DNA from: Lachnospiraceae bacterium
GTDB taxonomy: Bacteria; Bacillota_A; Clostridia; Lachnospirales; Lachnospiraceae
NCBI GenBank assembly: GCA_017416505.1
Contig: JAFQCI010000114.1
Span: forward strand, 1 to 37,723
Length of the DNA: 37,723 nucleotides
Direction: 5' to 3'
The position numbers and the translations under genes are program-made. Shown here piece after piece: positions 17,021-26,472 of this stretch (position 1 is the first letter of the stretch; every line of letters starts with the position of its first letter). The notes under the pieces are model-generated. The model made no database searches. It saw only the letters and a list, made by a program, of their open reading frames with translations, and was not told where the DNA came from.

Positions 17021-17060
17021 GAGCGAAAGGTATTTTGCCAACATAATACATACGAAGATG
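17021..17060. repeat. Diverged partial copy of the 1-168 repeat
   Basis: This 40-base stretch aligns without gaps to bases 1-40 of the window, sharing AAAGGTATTTTG, ATA-C and TACGAA (about 28 of 40 identical). The similarity fades after TACGAA. It appears to be an eroded left end of the same palindromic element. Confidence 0.4.
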
Positions 17061-17102
17061 GGGTATATCTTATTCCTATAACCAGTTCAAACATTCCAGT
17101 CA

Positions 17103-17131
17103 TTGATTTTAGTTTTGGGTTATAGTATACT
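17103..17131 (+). promoter_or_regulatory. Promoter of the O-acetylhomoserine sulfhydrylase gene
   Basis: TTGATT (17103-17108), 17 nt, TATACT (17126-17131). The start codon is 33 bases downstream, too close for a SAM riboswitch or T-box leader. Confidence 0.6.
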
Positions 17132-17163
17132 GTGAAAAAAAACAAACCGAATGGAGGATTATT

Positions 17164-18447
17164 ATGGCGAAACAATATGGTAAAGGAACAGAGTGTATTC
17201 ATGGCGGATACGAAGCAAAGAAGGGAGAACCTAGAGTATTACCGATTATTCAAAGTACTACCTTTCTTTATGAAAACAGTGACCAGATGGCAAAGTTATT
17301 TGATTTGGAAGAAGAGGGATATTTCTATTCCCGTCTTGCAAATCCTACCGTAGATGCAGTAGCAAAGAAAATCGCTACTTTAGAAGGCGGCATAGGAGCC
17401 TTTATGACTTCTTCCGGTCAGGCAGCGAACTTTTATGCAGTATTGAATATTTGTGAAGCAGGGGACCATATTGTGGCATCTACCTCCATTTATGGCGGTA
17501 CCTTTAATTTATTCAGTGTAACCATGAAAAAACTTGGTATTTCCTGCACCTTTGTAGACCAGGATGCTTCTGAAGAAGAGATTAGAAAGGCCTTCTTACC
17601 AAATACAAAAGTAATGTTTGCAGAAACTATCTGTAATCCTACCGTAAATATTCTGGATATTGAAAAATTTGCAAGAATTGCTCATGCACATCAGGTGCCA
17701 TTGATTGTAGACAATACGTTTGCAACTCCAATTCATTGCCGCCCATTTGAATGGGGTGCGGATATTGTTACCCATTCTACAAGTAAATATATGGATGGCC
17801 ATGGCGTAAGTTTAGGAGGATGTGTTGTTGACAGTGGTAATTTTGACTGGAATGCAGTAGCAGAAAAATACCCTGGTTTGACGAAACCGGATGATTCTTA
17901 CCATGGTATTATTTATGCAGAAAAATTCGGAAAGATGGCTTATATTACCAAGGCATCCGCACAGCTTATGAGGGATTTAGGTTCTACGATGTCACCACAA
18001 AATGCGTTTTATGTAAACCTTGGGCTGGAAACCCTTCATTTACGAATGAAACGTCATTCTGAAAATGCCCAGAAAGTCGCAGAATTCTTAAATTCCAGTG
18101 AAAAAGTTGCCTGGGTTCGTTATTCTGGATTAAAGACCGATGCAGCTTATGAATTGGGGCAAAAATACTTCCCAGAAGGAAGTTGTGGTGTATTGGCATT
18201 TGGATTAAAAGGTGGAAGAGAGGTATCCATTCAGTTTATGGATTCCTTAAAATTAGCTTCTATTGCGACTCATGTGGCAGATTCCCAGACTTGTTTATTA
18301 CATCCGGCAAGCCACACCCACAGACAAATGACAGAAGAACAGTTATTAGAAGCCGGAGTTTCACCAGATTTAATCCGACTTTCTGTTGGTATTGAAGATG
18401 CGGAAGATATCATTGCAGATTTAGCGGAAGCATTAGAAAAGATCTAA
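17164..18447 (+). CDS. metY: O-acetylhomoserine sulfhydrylase (aminocarboxypropyltransferase)
   Basis: A 427-aa PLP enzyme of the Cys/Met metabolism family; it converts O-acetyl-L-homoserine plus sulfide (or methanethiol) to homocysteine (or methionine). Family marks are YSRLANPTVDAVAKKIATLEGG (56-77), SSGQAAN (83-89), IVDNTFATP (181-189) and PLP lysine K208 in HSTSKYMDGHG. The C-terminus keeps HPASHTHRQM and LIRLSVGIED, typical of MetY. Length matches the family (about 425). It has GGAGG seven bases before ATG and its own promoter and terminator, so it is a single-gene unit. No visible riboswitch precedes it. Confidence 0.92.
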   Translation: MAKQYGKGTECIHGGYEAKKGEPRVLPIIQSTTFLYENSDQMAKLFDLEEEGYFYSRLANPTVDAVAKKIATLEGGIGAFMTSSGQAANFYAVLNICEAGDHIVASTSIYGGTFNLFSVTMKKLGISCTFVDQDASEEEIRKAFLPNTKVMFAETICNPTVNILDIEKFARIAHAHQVPLIVDNTFATPIHCRPFEWGADIVTHSTSKYMDGHGVSLGGCVVDSGNFDWNAVAEKYPGLTKPDDSYHGIIYAEKFGKMAYITKASAQLMRDLGSTMSPQNAFYVNLGLETLHLRMKRHSENAQKVAEFLNSSEKVAWVRYSGLKTDAAYELGQKYFPEGSCGVLAFGLKGGREVSIQFMDSLKLASIATHVADSQTCLLHPASHTHRQMTEEQLLEAGVSPDLIRLSVGIEDAEDIIADLAEALEKI

Positions 18448-18482
18448 TTAAGCCAAGATAGTGGCGGTTTCTAAAAAGTGAT

Positions 18483-18564
18483 AAAAAAGAACAAAAAGTA
18501 AGTTTAGTCAAAGCATTATTGTTCACACAGGAACAGTAACAAAAACTTCTTTTTGTTCTTTTTT
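18483..18564 (+). terminator. Long composite terminator with nested GTTAC repeat
   Basis: AAAAAAGAACAAAAAG (18483-18498) pairs perfectly over 16 bases with 18549-18564. A second stem, AAGTTT/AAACTT (18500-18505, 18543-18548), lies inside. The loop has a third hairpin, TGTTC/GAACA (18520-18535), that continues into ACAGTAAC, the complement of the GTTACTGT repeat core. The right arm supplies the U-rich end (TTCTTTTTT). Confidence 0.75.
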
Positions 18565-18581
18565 GTTAAGACGGAAAAGTA

Positions 18582-18610
18582 TTGATTTTATCTATAAAAT
18601 AGGCTATGAT
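18582..18610 (+). promoter_or_regulatory. Promoter of the polysaccharide operon
   Basis: TTGATT (18582-18587), 17 nt, TATGAT (18605-18610). The first gene starts 63 bases downstream. No other promoter of this quality is visible before 27780, consistent with one long transcript. Confidence 0.6.
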
Positions 18611-18672
18611 GAAAAGAAGAGTGTCTTTAAGAATGATAAAAGTGCAGTCATGTAAAATGAATGAGGTACAAC

Positions 18673-19461
18673 ATGAATATAATTAGTATTTTAAAAAAGA
18701 ATAGAAAGTTAATATTTAGTTTAGCGAAAAATGATTTTAAAACCAGATTTGCAGGCTCTTATTTAGGTATTTTCTGGGCTTTTGTGCAGCCGGTGGTGAC
18801 GATTCTGGTTTATTGGTTTGTATTCCAGGTAGGATTTCGAAATGGAACGGTAGGTGAAATTCCTTTTGTACTGTGGCTTACTGCCGGTTTGGTTCCATGG
18901 TTTTATTTTTCAGAAGCCTGGATGGGGGCAACCAGCAGTTTATTGGAGTATAGCTATCTGGTAAAGAAAGTTGTATTTAATATCGATGTTTTACCTATTA
19001 TTAAGGTATTATCAGCATTGTTTGTGAATTTGTTTTTCGTATTGTTTTTTGTATTAATTTGTTGTTTTTATGGATATTACCCTACACTATATGCCTTACA
19101 ACTTATTTATTATATGATTTGTATGATTTGCCTTGTTACAGCAGTGTCCTATATGACTAGTGCCGTTATGGTATTTTTCCGGGATTTAGGACAGTTAATC
19201 AATATTGTATTACAAATCGGAATGTGGATGACACCGATTATGTGGCAGAGTAATATGATTGGAGAAAAGTATCAAAGAATTTTGAAGTTGAATCCTATGT
19301 ACTATATCGTAAACGGATACCGGGAATCCATGTTAAGTAAGGGATGGGTCTGGGAACACTATTTATGGAGTATTTATTTTTGGATAGTAATTCTTGTATT
19401 GATGTTTGTGGGAACCAAGATATTTAAAAGATTGAAGCCTCATTTTGCAGATGTATTGTAG
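18673..19461 (+). CDS. wzm: Polysaccharide ABC exporter permease (Wzm/RgpC/TagG type)
   Basis: A 262-aa ABC-2 permease with six hydrophobic segments. The family opening (LIFSLAKNDFKTRFAGSYLGIFWAFVQP) and the end (LNPMYYIVNGYRESML) are characteristic of exporters of O-antigen, teichoic acid or rhamnan. I start at ATG 18673, which has GAGG six bases before it, not at 18661. It pairs with the ATPase 18 bases downstream to move an undecaprenyl-linked glycan across the membrane. First gene of a six-gene operon. Confidence 0.9.
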   Translation: MNIISILKKNRKLIFSLAKNDFKTRFAGSYLGIFWAFVQPVVTILVYWFVFQVGFRNGTVGEIPFVLWLTAGLVPWFYFSEAWMGATSSLLEYSYLVKKVVFNIDVLPIIKVLSALFVNLFFVLFFVLICCFYGYYPTLYALQLIYYMICMICLVTAVSYMTSAVMVFFRDLGQLINIVLQIGMWMTPIMWQSNMIGEKYQRILKLNPMYYIVNGYRESMLSKGWVWEHYLWSIYFWIVILVLMFVGTKIFKRLKPHFADVL

Positions 19462-19479
19462 TTTATAAGGAGATTTTTT

Positions 19480-20733
19480 ATGGACAAGAAAAGGGAAAAT
19501 ATAACAGAAGATATTATGATAGAAATCAATCATCTGTCAAAGGTATATCATTTATATGACAAACCCATAGACCGGTTAAAAGAAGCCTTAAGCGTTACGC
19601 ATAAAAGCTATCATAAAGAGCATTTTGCCTTAAATGATGTAAATATTAAGATTAAAAAGGGTGAATCCATCGGCATTGTGGGCGTAAATGGTTCAGGAAA
19701 GTCAACTTTGTTAAAAATCATTACCGGTGTATTAAATCCTACTCAGGGTGAAGTAATAACCAAGGGGAAAATTGCAGCTCTTTTGGAACTTGGAGCAGGT
19801 TTTAATCCGGAGTATACTGGAATTGAGAATATTTATTTGAATGGAACCATGATGGGTTATACCCAAGAGGAAATGAAGGAAAGAGTACAAGCTATTGTCG
19901 ATTTTGCAGATATCGGTGATTTTGTAAACCAGCCTGTAAAGACCTATTCTAGTGGTATGTTTGCCAGACTTGCCTTTGCTGTGTCCATCAATGTGGACCC
20001 TGAAATTTTAATCGTAGATGAAGCTTTATCTGTAGGTGATACCAGATTTCAGATTAAGTGTATGCAGAAAATGAAGGAAATGATGCAAGGTGGTACTACG
20101 GTACTTTTTGTTTCCCATGATATCAATGCCATTCGAAGATTTTGTACCAGAATTGTATGGCTTAGAAAGGGACAGGTACAGGAGGAAGGCGATGTCAATG
20201 CCATTTCAGACCGATATTTGGATTTCTTAAAAATTGGAGATGAATATTTTGATGAAATGATGACAAAGCAGGAAGAGGAAGTAGAAAAAAGGAAAGAAGA
20301 AAATGAAAATGTCATTGCAGAAGTACTTTCCTTTCAGTTATTGGATGAAGAAGGAAAAGAAGTCAACAGGATTGGACTGAATCAGCCGGTAAAGGTAGAA
20401 GTGGAATATCAGGTTTATGATGATACCATTGAAAAGCCGGTGTTAGGAATTGCCATTCGGAGTATGGATGACGATTATGTATGTGGCTTAAATTCCTTGT
20501 TAGACCAACAAAAGGTTTCCTGGAAGTTAGGAAAGAACCGAATGAGCCTTACTTATCCTCACGGAATTTTAGCCGTAGGAGGACAATATTATTTTGATGT
20601 GGCTTTATTTGAAGAGACTGCCACAGTACCGATACAATACATTTCAGTTGTGAAGAAGTTTACCATTCAGTCTGGATATGCAGGAGAAGGAAGATATATT
20701 ATTCCGCATAAATGGGAGGAAAGCAATGAGTAA
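19480..20733 (+). CDS. wzt: Polysaccharide ABC exporter ATPase with C-terminal carbohydrate-binding domain (Wzt type)
   Basis: A 417-aa protein. The ATPase domain (about 12-250) has Walker A GVNGSGKST (68-76), the polysaccharide-exporter pattern AALLELGAGFNPEYTG, signature TYSSGMFARLAF, Walker B ILIVDEALSVGD and switch SHD. A charged coiled segment (about 262-285) leads to a C-terminal domain (about 287-415) with the Wzt_C beta-sandwich look (LNQPVKVEVEYQVYD, GQYYFDVALFEE, VVKKFTIQ). In E. coli O8/O9a that domain binds the capped end of the glycan and gates export. AAGGAG precedes the start. Its last 8 bases overlap the next gene. Confidence 0.92.
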   Translation: MDKKRENITEDIMIEINHLSKVYHLYDKPIDRLKEALSVTHKSYHKEHFALNDVNIKIKKGESIGIVGVNGSGKSTLLKIITGVLNPTQGEVITKGKIAALLELGAGFNPEYTGIENIYLNGTMMGYTQEEMKERVQAIVDFADIGDFVNQPVKTYSSGMFARLAFAVSINVDPEILIVDEALSVGDTRFQIKCMQKMKEMMQGGTTVLFVSHDINAIRRFCTRIVWLRKGQVQEEGDVNAISDRYLDFLKIGDEYFDEMMTKQEEEVEKRKEENENVIAEVLSFQLLDEEGKEVNRIGLNQPVKVEVEYQVYDDTIEKPVLGIAIRSMDDDYVCGLNSLLDQQKVSWKLGKNRMSLTYPHGILAVGGQYYFDVALFEETATVPIQYISVVKKFTIQSGYAGEGRYIIPHKWEESNE

Positions 20734-23700
20734 GTATGATTTCTCATTAGATATGAACAGTGATAATTCTTTATCATTGATTGCAAGACAATTAGAGAAG
20801 AATAAAACTATATTGGAATTTGGCCCGGCTACCGGACGTTTGACGAAATATATGAAGGAAGAATTGTCTTCTACTGTGGATATCGTAGAAATCGATGCCA
20901 CAGGATATGAAAAGGCAATCGAATTTGCCCGGGATGGTTTTTTGGGAGATATTGAAAGTTACCAATGGGAAGAAACCTTTGCAGGAAGAGAATACGATTA
21001 TATTCTTTTTGCAGATGTGTTAGAGCATTTAAGAAATCCGGAAAAAGTACTTAAGGTATGTAAAAAGTATTTAAAGGATGAGGGTAGGATGATAGTTTCT
21101 ATCCCGAATGTAGCTCATAATTCCGTGCTTCATAATTTACTTCGAAATGAATTCCAGTATAATTCCGTAGGACTGTTGGATAATACTCATATCCATCTTT
21201 TTACCTATCATTCCGCCAAAGCCATGTTTGAAAGTGTTGGCATGAGTCTGGTGGTAGAAGATGCTACTTATATTGAAGAAGTGCAAAATGAGTTTAAGTA
21301 TAGTTTAAAAGATACCAACCCTATTGAGCAGGAAGTGTTATGGATTCATCCATTTGGAAGGGTATACCAGTTTGTATTTACCGCAATGAAAAATGATACT
21401 GTTAAAATCAAGGAAATAGTACCGGAAGTGAAAATCAAACGGTATGAAAATGACCAGACTGCTAATATATTCTGGAAAGTGGATGGAGAGTATGTTGAGG
21501 AACAAAAGATAGATGGAATCGAAGTAAAGGGAAGGTTCCAACTGGAGATTACTAAGGGGAAGGAAGAGGATAAAATTCAAATTCCGGACTCTGCGAAAGA
21601 AATTCGGCTTGATTTTGTTGAGAATAAGAATATTATTATTACAGATTTTATTGTTAAAGATGAAAAAGACCAGGTGTTGCCTTATTCCTGTGAAGATGCC
21701 TTTTGTGACTGTGGAATGGTAGTGTTTTATACCAAGGACCCCCAGATTTTAATTTCTGTGGAAGAGGTTTCATCTATTAAGGTGAGTGGTAACCTTCGTT
21801 GGGTATCCAATGAAGAATTGATGTTCCTTTGTCAAAAATATCATGCCTTGAAACAGGAAAAGAAAGAGTTGGATGAATCCTGTAAGGAACTAGAGGAATA
21901 TAGAGAGGCTTACCATGCAGTGCTAAACTCTACTTCCTGGAGAATTACCAAACCTCTACGGACAATGATTGGTGCTTTAAAGAAAACATTTTCCAAGGTA
22001 AAACCATTGCGGTTGGCGTGGAAGTTTTTTAGAGCAACACAAAGAGATGGACTTGCTTGTGCATGGTATCTTGCGAAAAATAAGTTGGCTCGTAAAAAAA
22101 TATCCGGGGATATATATAAGCAATGGATAGAAAAAAATGAAACCATAAAGGCACCAAAGCAGGAGCTTTCTTATGAACCTTTGATTTCTGTAGTAATTCC
22201 GGTTTATAACGTCAGCGAAAAACACTTAACAGAGTGTATTGAATCCGTGGTACAGCAAAGCTATATAAATTGGGAACTTTGTCTGGCAGACGATGCTTCT
22301 ACCTGGGAGTGTGTAAAACCGGTACTAAAGAAATATGAAGCAAATAAGCAGGTGAAAGTAGTTTACCGTGAGAAGAATGGACATATTTCTGCAGCTACCA
22401 ATTCTGCCATAGAAGTAGCTACGGGAGAATTTATTGCATTTATGGATTGTGATGATGTATTAGCACCGAATGCTCTTTATGAAATGGTGAAAAAACTGAA
22501 TGAAGGTGTGGAATATGACTTTATTTACAGTGATGAAGATAAAATCGATAACGATGGTAAAAACCGACATATGCCACATTTTAAAAGTGATTGGGCGCCG
22601 GATACCCTTATGTCATATATGTATACTTCCCATTTTTCCATGTATCGGAAATCCATTGTGGATGAATTGGGAGGCTTAAGAATCGGTTATGAAGGTTCTC
22701 AGGATTATGATTTCACCCTAAGATTTATGGAAAAAACTAGAAAAGTGGGACACGTTCCAAAGGTATTATATCATTGGAGAGAAACGGAAGGTTCTACCGC
22801 TACCAGTCCGGAAACCAAACCATATATTTTAGAAGCAGCAAAGAAAGCCAAGGAAGATGCCTTAAAGAGAAGAGGCGTGGAAGGTAGTGTGGAACTGGTA
22901 GAAGATATTTATCAATACCGAGTAAATTACCACCCTACAGGGAATCCATTGGTAAGTGTGATTATTCCTTCCAAAGACAATGTGAAGGTGTATGAAAGAT
23001 GTATACAGACATTATATGAAAAAACAGCCTATAAGAATTTTGAAGTCATTCATGTAGACAATGGAAGTTCTGAGGAAAATAAACGAGGATATGAAAATAT
23101 TGCCAGAACCTATGGGGTACAATATCATTATCAGCCAATGAATTTTAATTTTTCTGCCATGTGTAACATTGGTGCAAAACAGGCAAAGGGAAGTTACCTT
23201 TTATTTTTAAATGATGACATTGAAATTATCAAAGGGGACTGGCTGGAACGTATGCTGGGACAGGCTATGCAGCAACATGTAGGTGCGGTAGGTGCGAAGT
23301 TATTATATCCGGGAATCGGAAACATCCAGCACACAGGAGTGATTAATCTTTCTCAAGGTCCGGTGCATTGTTTTGCCAATATGCCGGATGATGTGATTTA
23401 TGATTTTTGTAGAAATAAATTAGATTTTAACTATAGTGCAGTGACGGGTGCCTGTTTGTTATTAAGTCGGGAAAAGTTTGATGCAGTAGGCGGTTTTGAA
23501 GAGGAACTGCCAGTGGCATACAATGATGTAGATTTGTGCTTTAAGCTTACAGAACAGGGATACTTTAATGTATTAAGAAATGATGCGGTATTGTACCATC
23601 ATGAATCTGTCAGCAGAGGTTATGACCATGCCAGTGCAGAAAAAATGCAAAGATTAACCCGGGAACGGAATAAATTATATGAAAGACATCCACAATTTTA

Positions 23701-24160
23701 CCAAAAGGATTGTTTTTACAGCCAGAATTTAACCCAGACTTTGCCGGATTTTAGTGTTGAGGCCGAGGTTAGAGAAATTGACTTAAAAGCAAGTGCTTTT
23801 GATACAAAAGAAACTATTCTAAAGGAAGGAAAAGAAGGCTTGATTTCCTATGACCTTAACTCCGTTCAGGTTTCGGAAATAATTCGGATAGAGGGTTTTG
23901 CTTTTTTAAAGAAACGAAGATTTAATAACCTTCGTAAGGTAAAGGTAATTCTTGCAAATGAGTCCCAAGGATATTCTTTGGAAACAGAAAAAATATACCG
24001 GGGCGACCTTAAAAACAATATACCACATAAGGGAAAAATAGGAATGACTGGTTTTGTTTCTTTGGCAAAGAGTGATTCTATTGAAAAAGGAACCTATCGT
24101 ATTTATTTGAAAATCGGTAGTAAGATATGTGATACAAAGCAAGAAATATCCTGTAGCTAA
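20726..24160 (+). CDS. Fusion: SAM methyltransferase - GT2 - GT2
   Basis: An 1144-aa protein. I start at 20726 (GGGAGGAAAGCAATG), overlapping the wzt stop by 8 bases. Residues 1-220: class I methyltransferase with motif I ILEFGPATGRL (29-39), acidic VEIDA (54-58) and FADVLEHLRNPEKVL (95-109). Residues 230-360: a beta-rich part I do not recognise. Residues 370-400: coiled coil, then the linker NSTSWRITKPLR seen in many surface-polysaccharide GTs. Residues 485-735: GT2 domain one (ISVVIPVYN; MDCDD at 573-577; SQDYDFTLRF). Residues 740-985: GT2 domain two (VSVIIPSKDN; LNDDIE at 828-833; YNDVDLCFK). A C-terminal domain of about 130 residues follows. It likely extends and methylates the glycan exported by Wzm/Wzt. 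Confidence 0.88.
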   Translation: MSKYDFSLDMNSDNSLSLIARQLEKNKTILEFGPATGRLTKYMKEELSSTVDIVEIDATGYEKAIEFARDGFLGDIESYQWEETFAGREYDYILFADVLEHLRNPEKVLKVCKKYLKDEGRMIVSIPNVAHNSVLHNLLRNEFQYNSVGLLDNTHIHLFTYHSAKAMFESVGMSLVVEDATYIEEVQNEFKYSLKDTNPIEQEVLWIHPFGRVYQFVFTAMKNDTVKIKEIVPEVKIKRYENDQTANIFWKVDGEYVEEQKIDGIEVKGRFQLEITKGKEEDKIQIPDSAKEIRLDFVENKNIIITDFIVKDEKDQVLPYSCEDAFCDCGMVVFYTKDPQILISVEEVSSIKVSGNLRWVSNEELMFLCQKYHALKQEKKELDESCKELEEYREAYHAVLNSTSWRITKPLRTMIGALKKTFSKVKPLRLAWKFFRATQRDGLACAWYLAKNKLARKKISGDIYKQWIEKNETIKAPKQELSYEPLISVVIPVYNVSEKHLTECIESVVQQSYINWELCLADDASTWECVKPVLKKYEANKQVKVVYREKNGHISAATNSAIEVATGEFIAFMDCDDVLAPNALYEMVKKLNEGVEYDFIYSDEDKIDNDGKNRHMPHFKSDWAPDTLMSYMYTSHFSMYRKSIVDELGGLRIGYEGSQDYDFTLRFMEKTRKVGHVPKVLYHWRETEGSTATSPETKPYILEAAKKAKEDALKRRGVEGSVELVEDIYQYRVNYHPTGNPLVSVIIPSKDNVKVYERCIQTLYEKTAYKNFEVIHVDNGSSEENKRGYENIARTYGVQYHYQPMNFNFSAMCNIGAKQAKGSYLLFLNDDIEIIKGDWLERMLGQAMQQHVGAVGAKLLYPGIGNIQHTGVINLSQGPVHCFANMPDDVIYDFCRNKLDFNYSAVTGACLLLSREKFDAVGGFEEELPVAYNDVDLCFKLTEQGYFNVLRNDAVLYHHESVSRGYDHASAEKMQRLTRERNKLYERHPQFYQKDCFYSQNLTQTLPDFSVEAEVREIDLKASAFDTKETILKEGKEGLISYDLNSVQVSEIIRIEGFAFLKKRRFNNLRKVKVILANESQGYSLETEKIYRGDLKNNIPHKGKIGMTGFVSLAKSDSIEKGTYRIYLKIGSKICDTKQEISCS

Positions 24161-24196
24161 GAGTGGTAGGGATACGGAAAATTAGAAAGGATAGAT

Positions 24197-26377
24197 ATGA
24201 AACGAGCAGTTAAAAAAGTATGGACACTAATAGGGGTGCTTTTGTGCTTCCTCGTTGTACCAATCATTTCGAATGTTACAAGAAATACGAAAACAAAAAT
24301 AAATAATATAAGTAATGAACCGAAGTTGGAATATAAAGCTTCTGTTTCCGATGTAATAGAACAGAATATTTATTTGGAGGATTCCATAGAATCTTTGACA
24401 CTTTATATGTCCCTGGAAGGGGGCAGTGAGGCTTCGGAACCACAATATGTGGAGAATGAAGACGGTGTATTGGAACTTAAGAATATAGCTGAGTTCAAGG
24501 TGGAAATTCTGGGATTGGAACAGGAAGAAGAACAGCTGATGGAGTTTGCAGTTGCCGCTCCGAATACTACTGCTATTATTCCTATTGGAAAACACAATGA
24601 CACAGAAAAATGGGTGACAGTTAGAGTTACGGTAGAGGAACTGGACGAAGACATGGAACTTTACTTTTTCTTCGATTCGCTTTCAGATTCCGTGCAGAAT
24701 GCTTCCGTTAATGGAGACACAAAAGAACTGGGACTTAGCATGAAGTATGTGCAGAAAGCTTCTTTAAGTAATAAGGAGAATCTTTTTATCATTGCTATCT
24801 TGATGTTTTTGGTTTTGTTCTTTATATGGTATTTAATACAGAATAAAAAACAAAAATTAAATTCTGCCTTGTTTTCTTTGTGTTTGCTTATGGAAGTGTT
24901 ATGTTATCACTTTTATGATAACTATGTGTATTTTCAGGAACTTCCTTATATTAAGAAATTCTATTATCTGATAGTAGGAATGCTGTTTGCCATTATCCTT
25001 GGATTGTTCTTACTTCTTAAGAAAAAGGCAAAATTGGAATGGGTGGCAGCGTATTGTGTGTTCGGTTTCGGACTGGTATATTTATTGATTTTACCTGCTT
25101 TTTCCGCTCCTGACGAGCCGGATCATTATGTTAGTGCTTATAAATTGTCAAATCAGATGTTGTTCCAGGAGCCTACGGACGAGCATGGAAATGTATTAGT
25201 CCGAATCGGAGATTATGGTGATTTTGAGGCAAGACCGGGCAGGGAAACCTATGGTAAAATCTATGGAAGTCTCTTTGATTTTTCAAACAATGATGCCACT
25301 TTGGTAGCCCAGGGTGGAGCCGATGATGCCGGAGGCGGTATTATGGGACATTTACCGGGAGCAATCGGAATTACCGTAGCAAGATTACTAAAATTAAATA
25401 AGAGTATGATGCTTTTATTAGGGCGATTGATGGGACTATTGTTCTATTGTTTCTGTATTTATTGGGCAGTGAAAAAAATGCCTTTTGGGAAGATGGTGCT
25501 TTTTGTTATTTCCATGTTTCCTATGACATTGGAAGAAGCCTCTTCCTTCGGCTATGACCTGGTGGTAAATGGTTTGGTATTTTTTGCTATCGCCTATATT
25601 TTAAACCTGATTTATGAAAAACCAAAGGTTTCCATAAAAGATATTGTAATAGTATCTCTTACCATGTTCTTTTTGGCACCATGTAAAGCCATTTACATTT
25701 TTGTGGTGGGACTTTGGCTTTTGATTCCAAAAGAAAAGTTCCAGCTTGGAAAGATGAAACAAAGAAATGGGAAACTGCTTACCATTTTGATTGTATTTTT
25801 CAGCACCTTGTTACCAAATATATTGGTAAATCTATCTAAAGTATCTGGAATTTCTTCTAATTCGGGAATGGTTTCCTGGGCAGGAGAGAGAGGATATGGC
25901 ATGGGTGAGCTGTTACAAAATATTCCTTATTCTATTTATGTTTTTATAAATACATTAATAAAGAATACAGAAGGGTATATTAATACAATGGTGGGACGAT
26001 ATTTAGGATGGCTTGAAATTACGGTTTCCCAAATTGTTGTTACCGGATTTTTGATTATTTTGGTATTAGAATTTTTCCGGGAAAAGGAACAGTATGTAAT
26101 CAAGACGAAGGAAAGAATATGTTATGGAGTGATTGCAGGATTGATTTCTTTAGCGGTAGTCGCAGCTATGTGGCTAGCATGGACACCGATTTCTTATGAT
26201 ACGGTACAAGGAGTTCAAGGAAGATACTTCCTGCCAATGATTCCACTGTTATATCTTTTGGTTGCAAACAACAAAAAGATAAAAATCAAAAGTTCCATAG
26301 ATATGAACATTATTTTACTATGTTTATTAAATGTGTATGCAGTATTAGATGTTCTAAAGATAACATTTTGTCGGTAA
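24197..26377 (+). CDS. DUF2142 membrane protein, GT-C-like
   Basis: A 726-aa polytopic protein. A first helix (about 7-26) is followed by an extracytoplasmic region (27-192), then about eleven to twelve more helices. The DUF2142 hallmark APDEPDHYVSAYKL (from residue 304) gives the acidic pair D306-E307, in the position where GT-C enzymes carry their catalytic DE in the first outer loop. Further conserved-looking segments are GHLPGAIGITVARL and QGRYFLPMIPLLYLL. Such proteins are thought to transfer a sugar from a polyprenyl-phosphate donor to a glycan outside the membrane; this is not proven. The neighbouring DPM1-like GT2 and DUF2304 genes would supply the donor. Confidence 0.82.
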   Translation: MKRAVKKVWTLIGVLLCFLVVPIISNVTRNTKTKINNISNEPKLEYKASVSDVIEQNIYLEDSIESLTLYMSLEGGSEASEPQYVENEDGVLELKNIAEFKVEILGLEQEEEQLMEFAVAAPNTTAIIPIGKHNDTEKWVTVRVTVEELDEDMELYFFFDSLSDSVQNASVNGDTKELGLSMKYVQKASLSNKENLFIIAILMFLVLFFIWYLIQNKKQKLNSALFSLCLLMEVLCYHFYDNYVYFQELPYIKKFYYLIVGMLFAIILGLFLLLKKKAKLEWVAAYCVFGFGLVYLLILPAFSAPDEPDHYVSAYKLSNQMLFQEPTDEHGNVLVRIGDYGDFEARPGRETYGKIYGSLFDFSNNDATLVAQGGADDAGGGIMGHLPGAIGITVARLLKLNKSMMLLLGRLMGLLFYCFCIYWAVKKMPFGKMVLFVISMFPMTLEEASSFGYDLVVNGLVFFAIAYILNLIYEKPKVSIKDIVIVSLTMFFLAPCKAIYIFVVGLWLLIPKEKFQLGKMKQRNGKLLTILIVFFSTLLPNILVNLSKVSGISSNSGMVSWAGERGYGMGELLQNIPYSIYVFINTLIKNTEGYINTMVGRYLGWLEITVSQIVVTGFLIILVLEFFREKEQYVIKTKERICYGVIAGLISLAVVAAMWLAWTPISYDTVQGVQGRYFLPMIPLLYLLVANNKKIKIKSSIDMNIILLCLLNVYAVLDVLKITFCR

Positions 26378-26472
26378 ACCATAAAAATGGTAAACAGTGT
26401 TAAAGGATAGGGAAGAATTTTTTAGCTATGTTTGGATTCTAGGTTAGAGTGAAGATGAAAGGATAAGTGTCA

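Noticed and set aside
17061..17163. SAM riboswitch or T-box leader before metY
   Set aside because: The promoter lies only 33 bases from the start codon, leaving no room for such a leader, and no matching motifs are seen.
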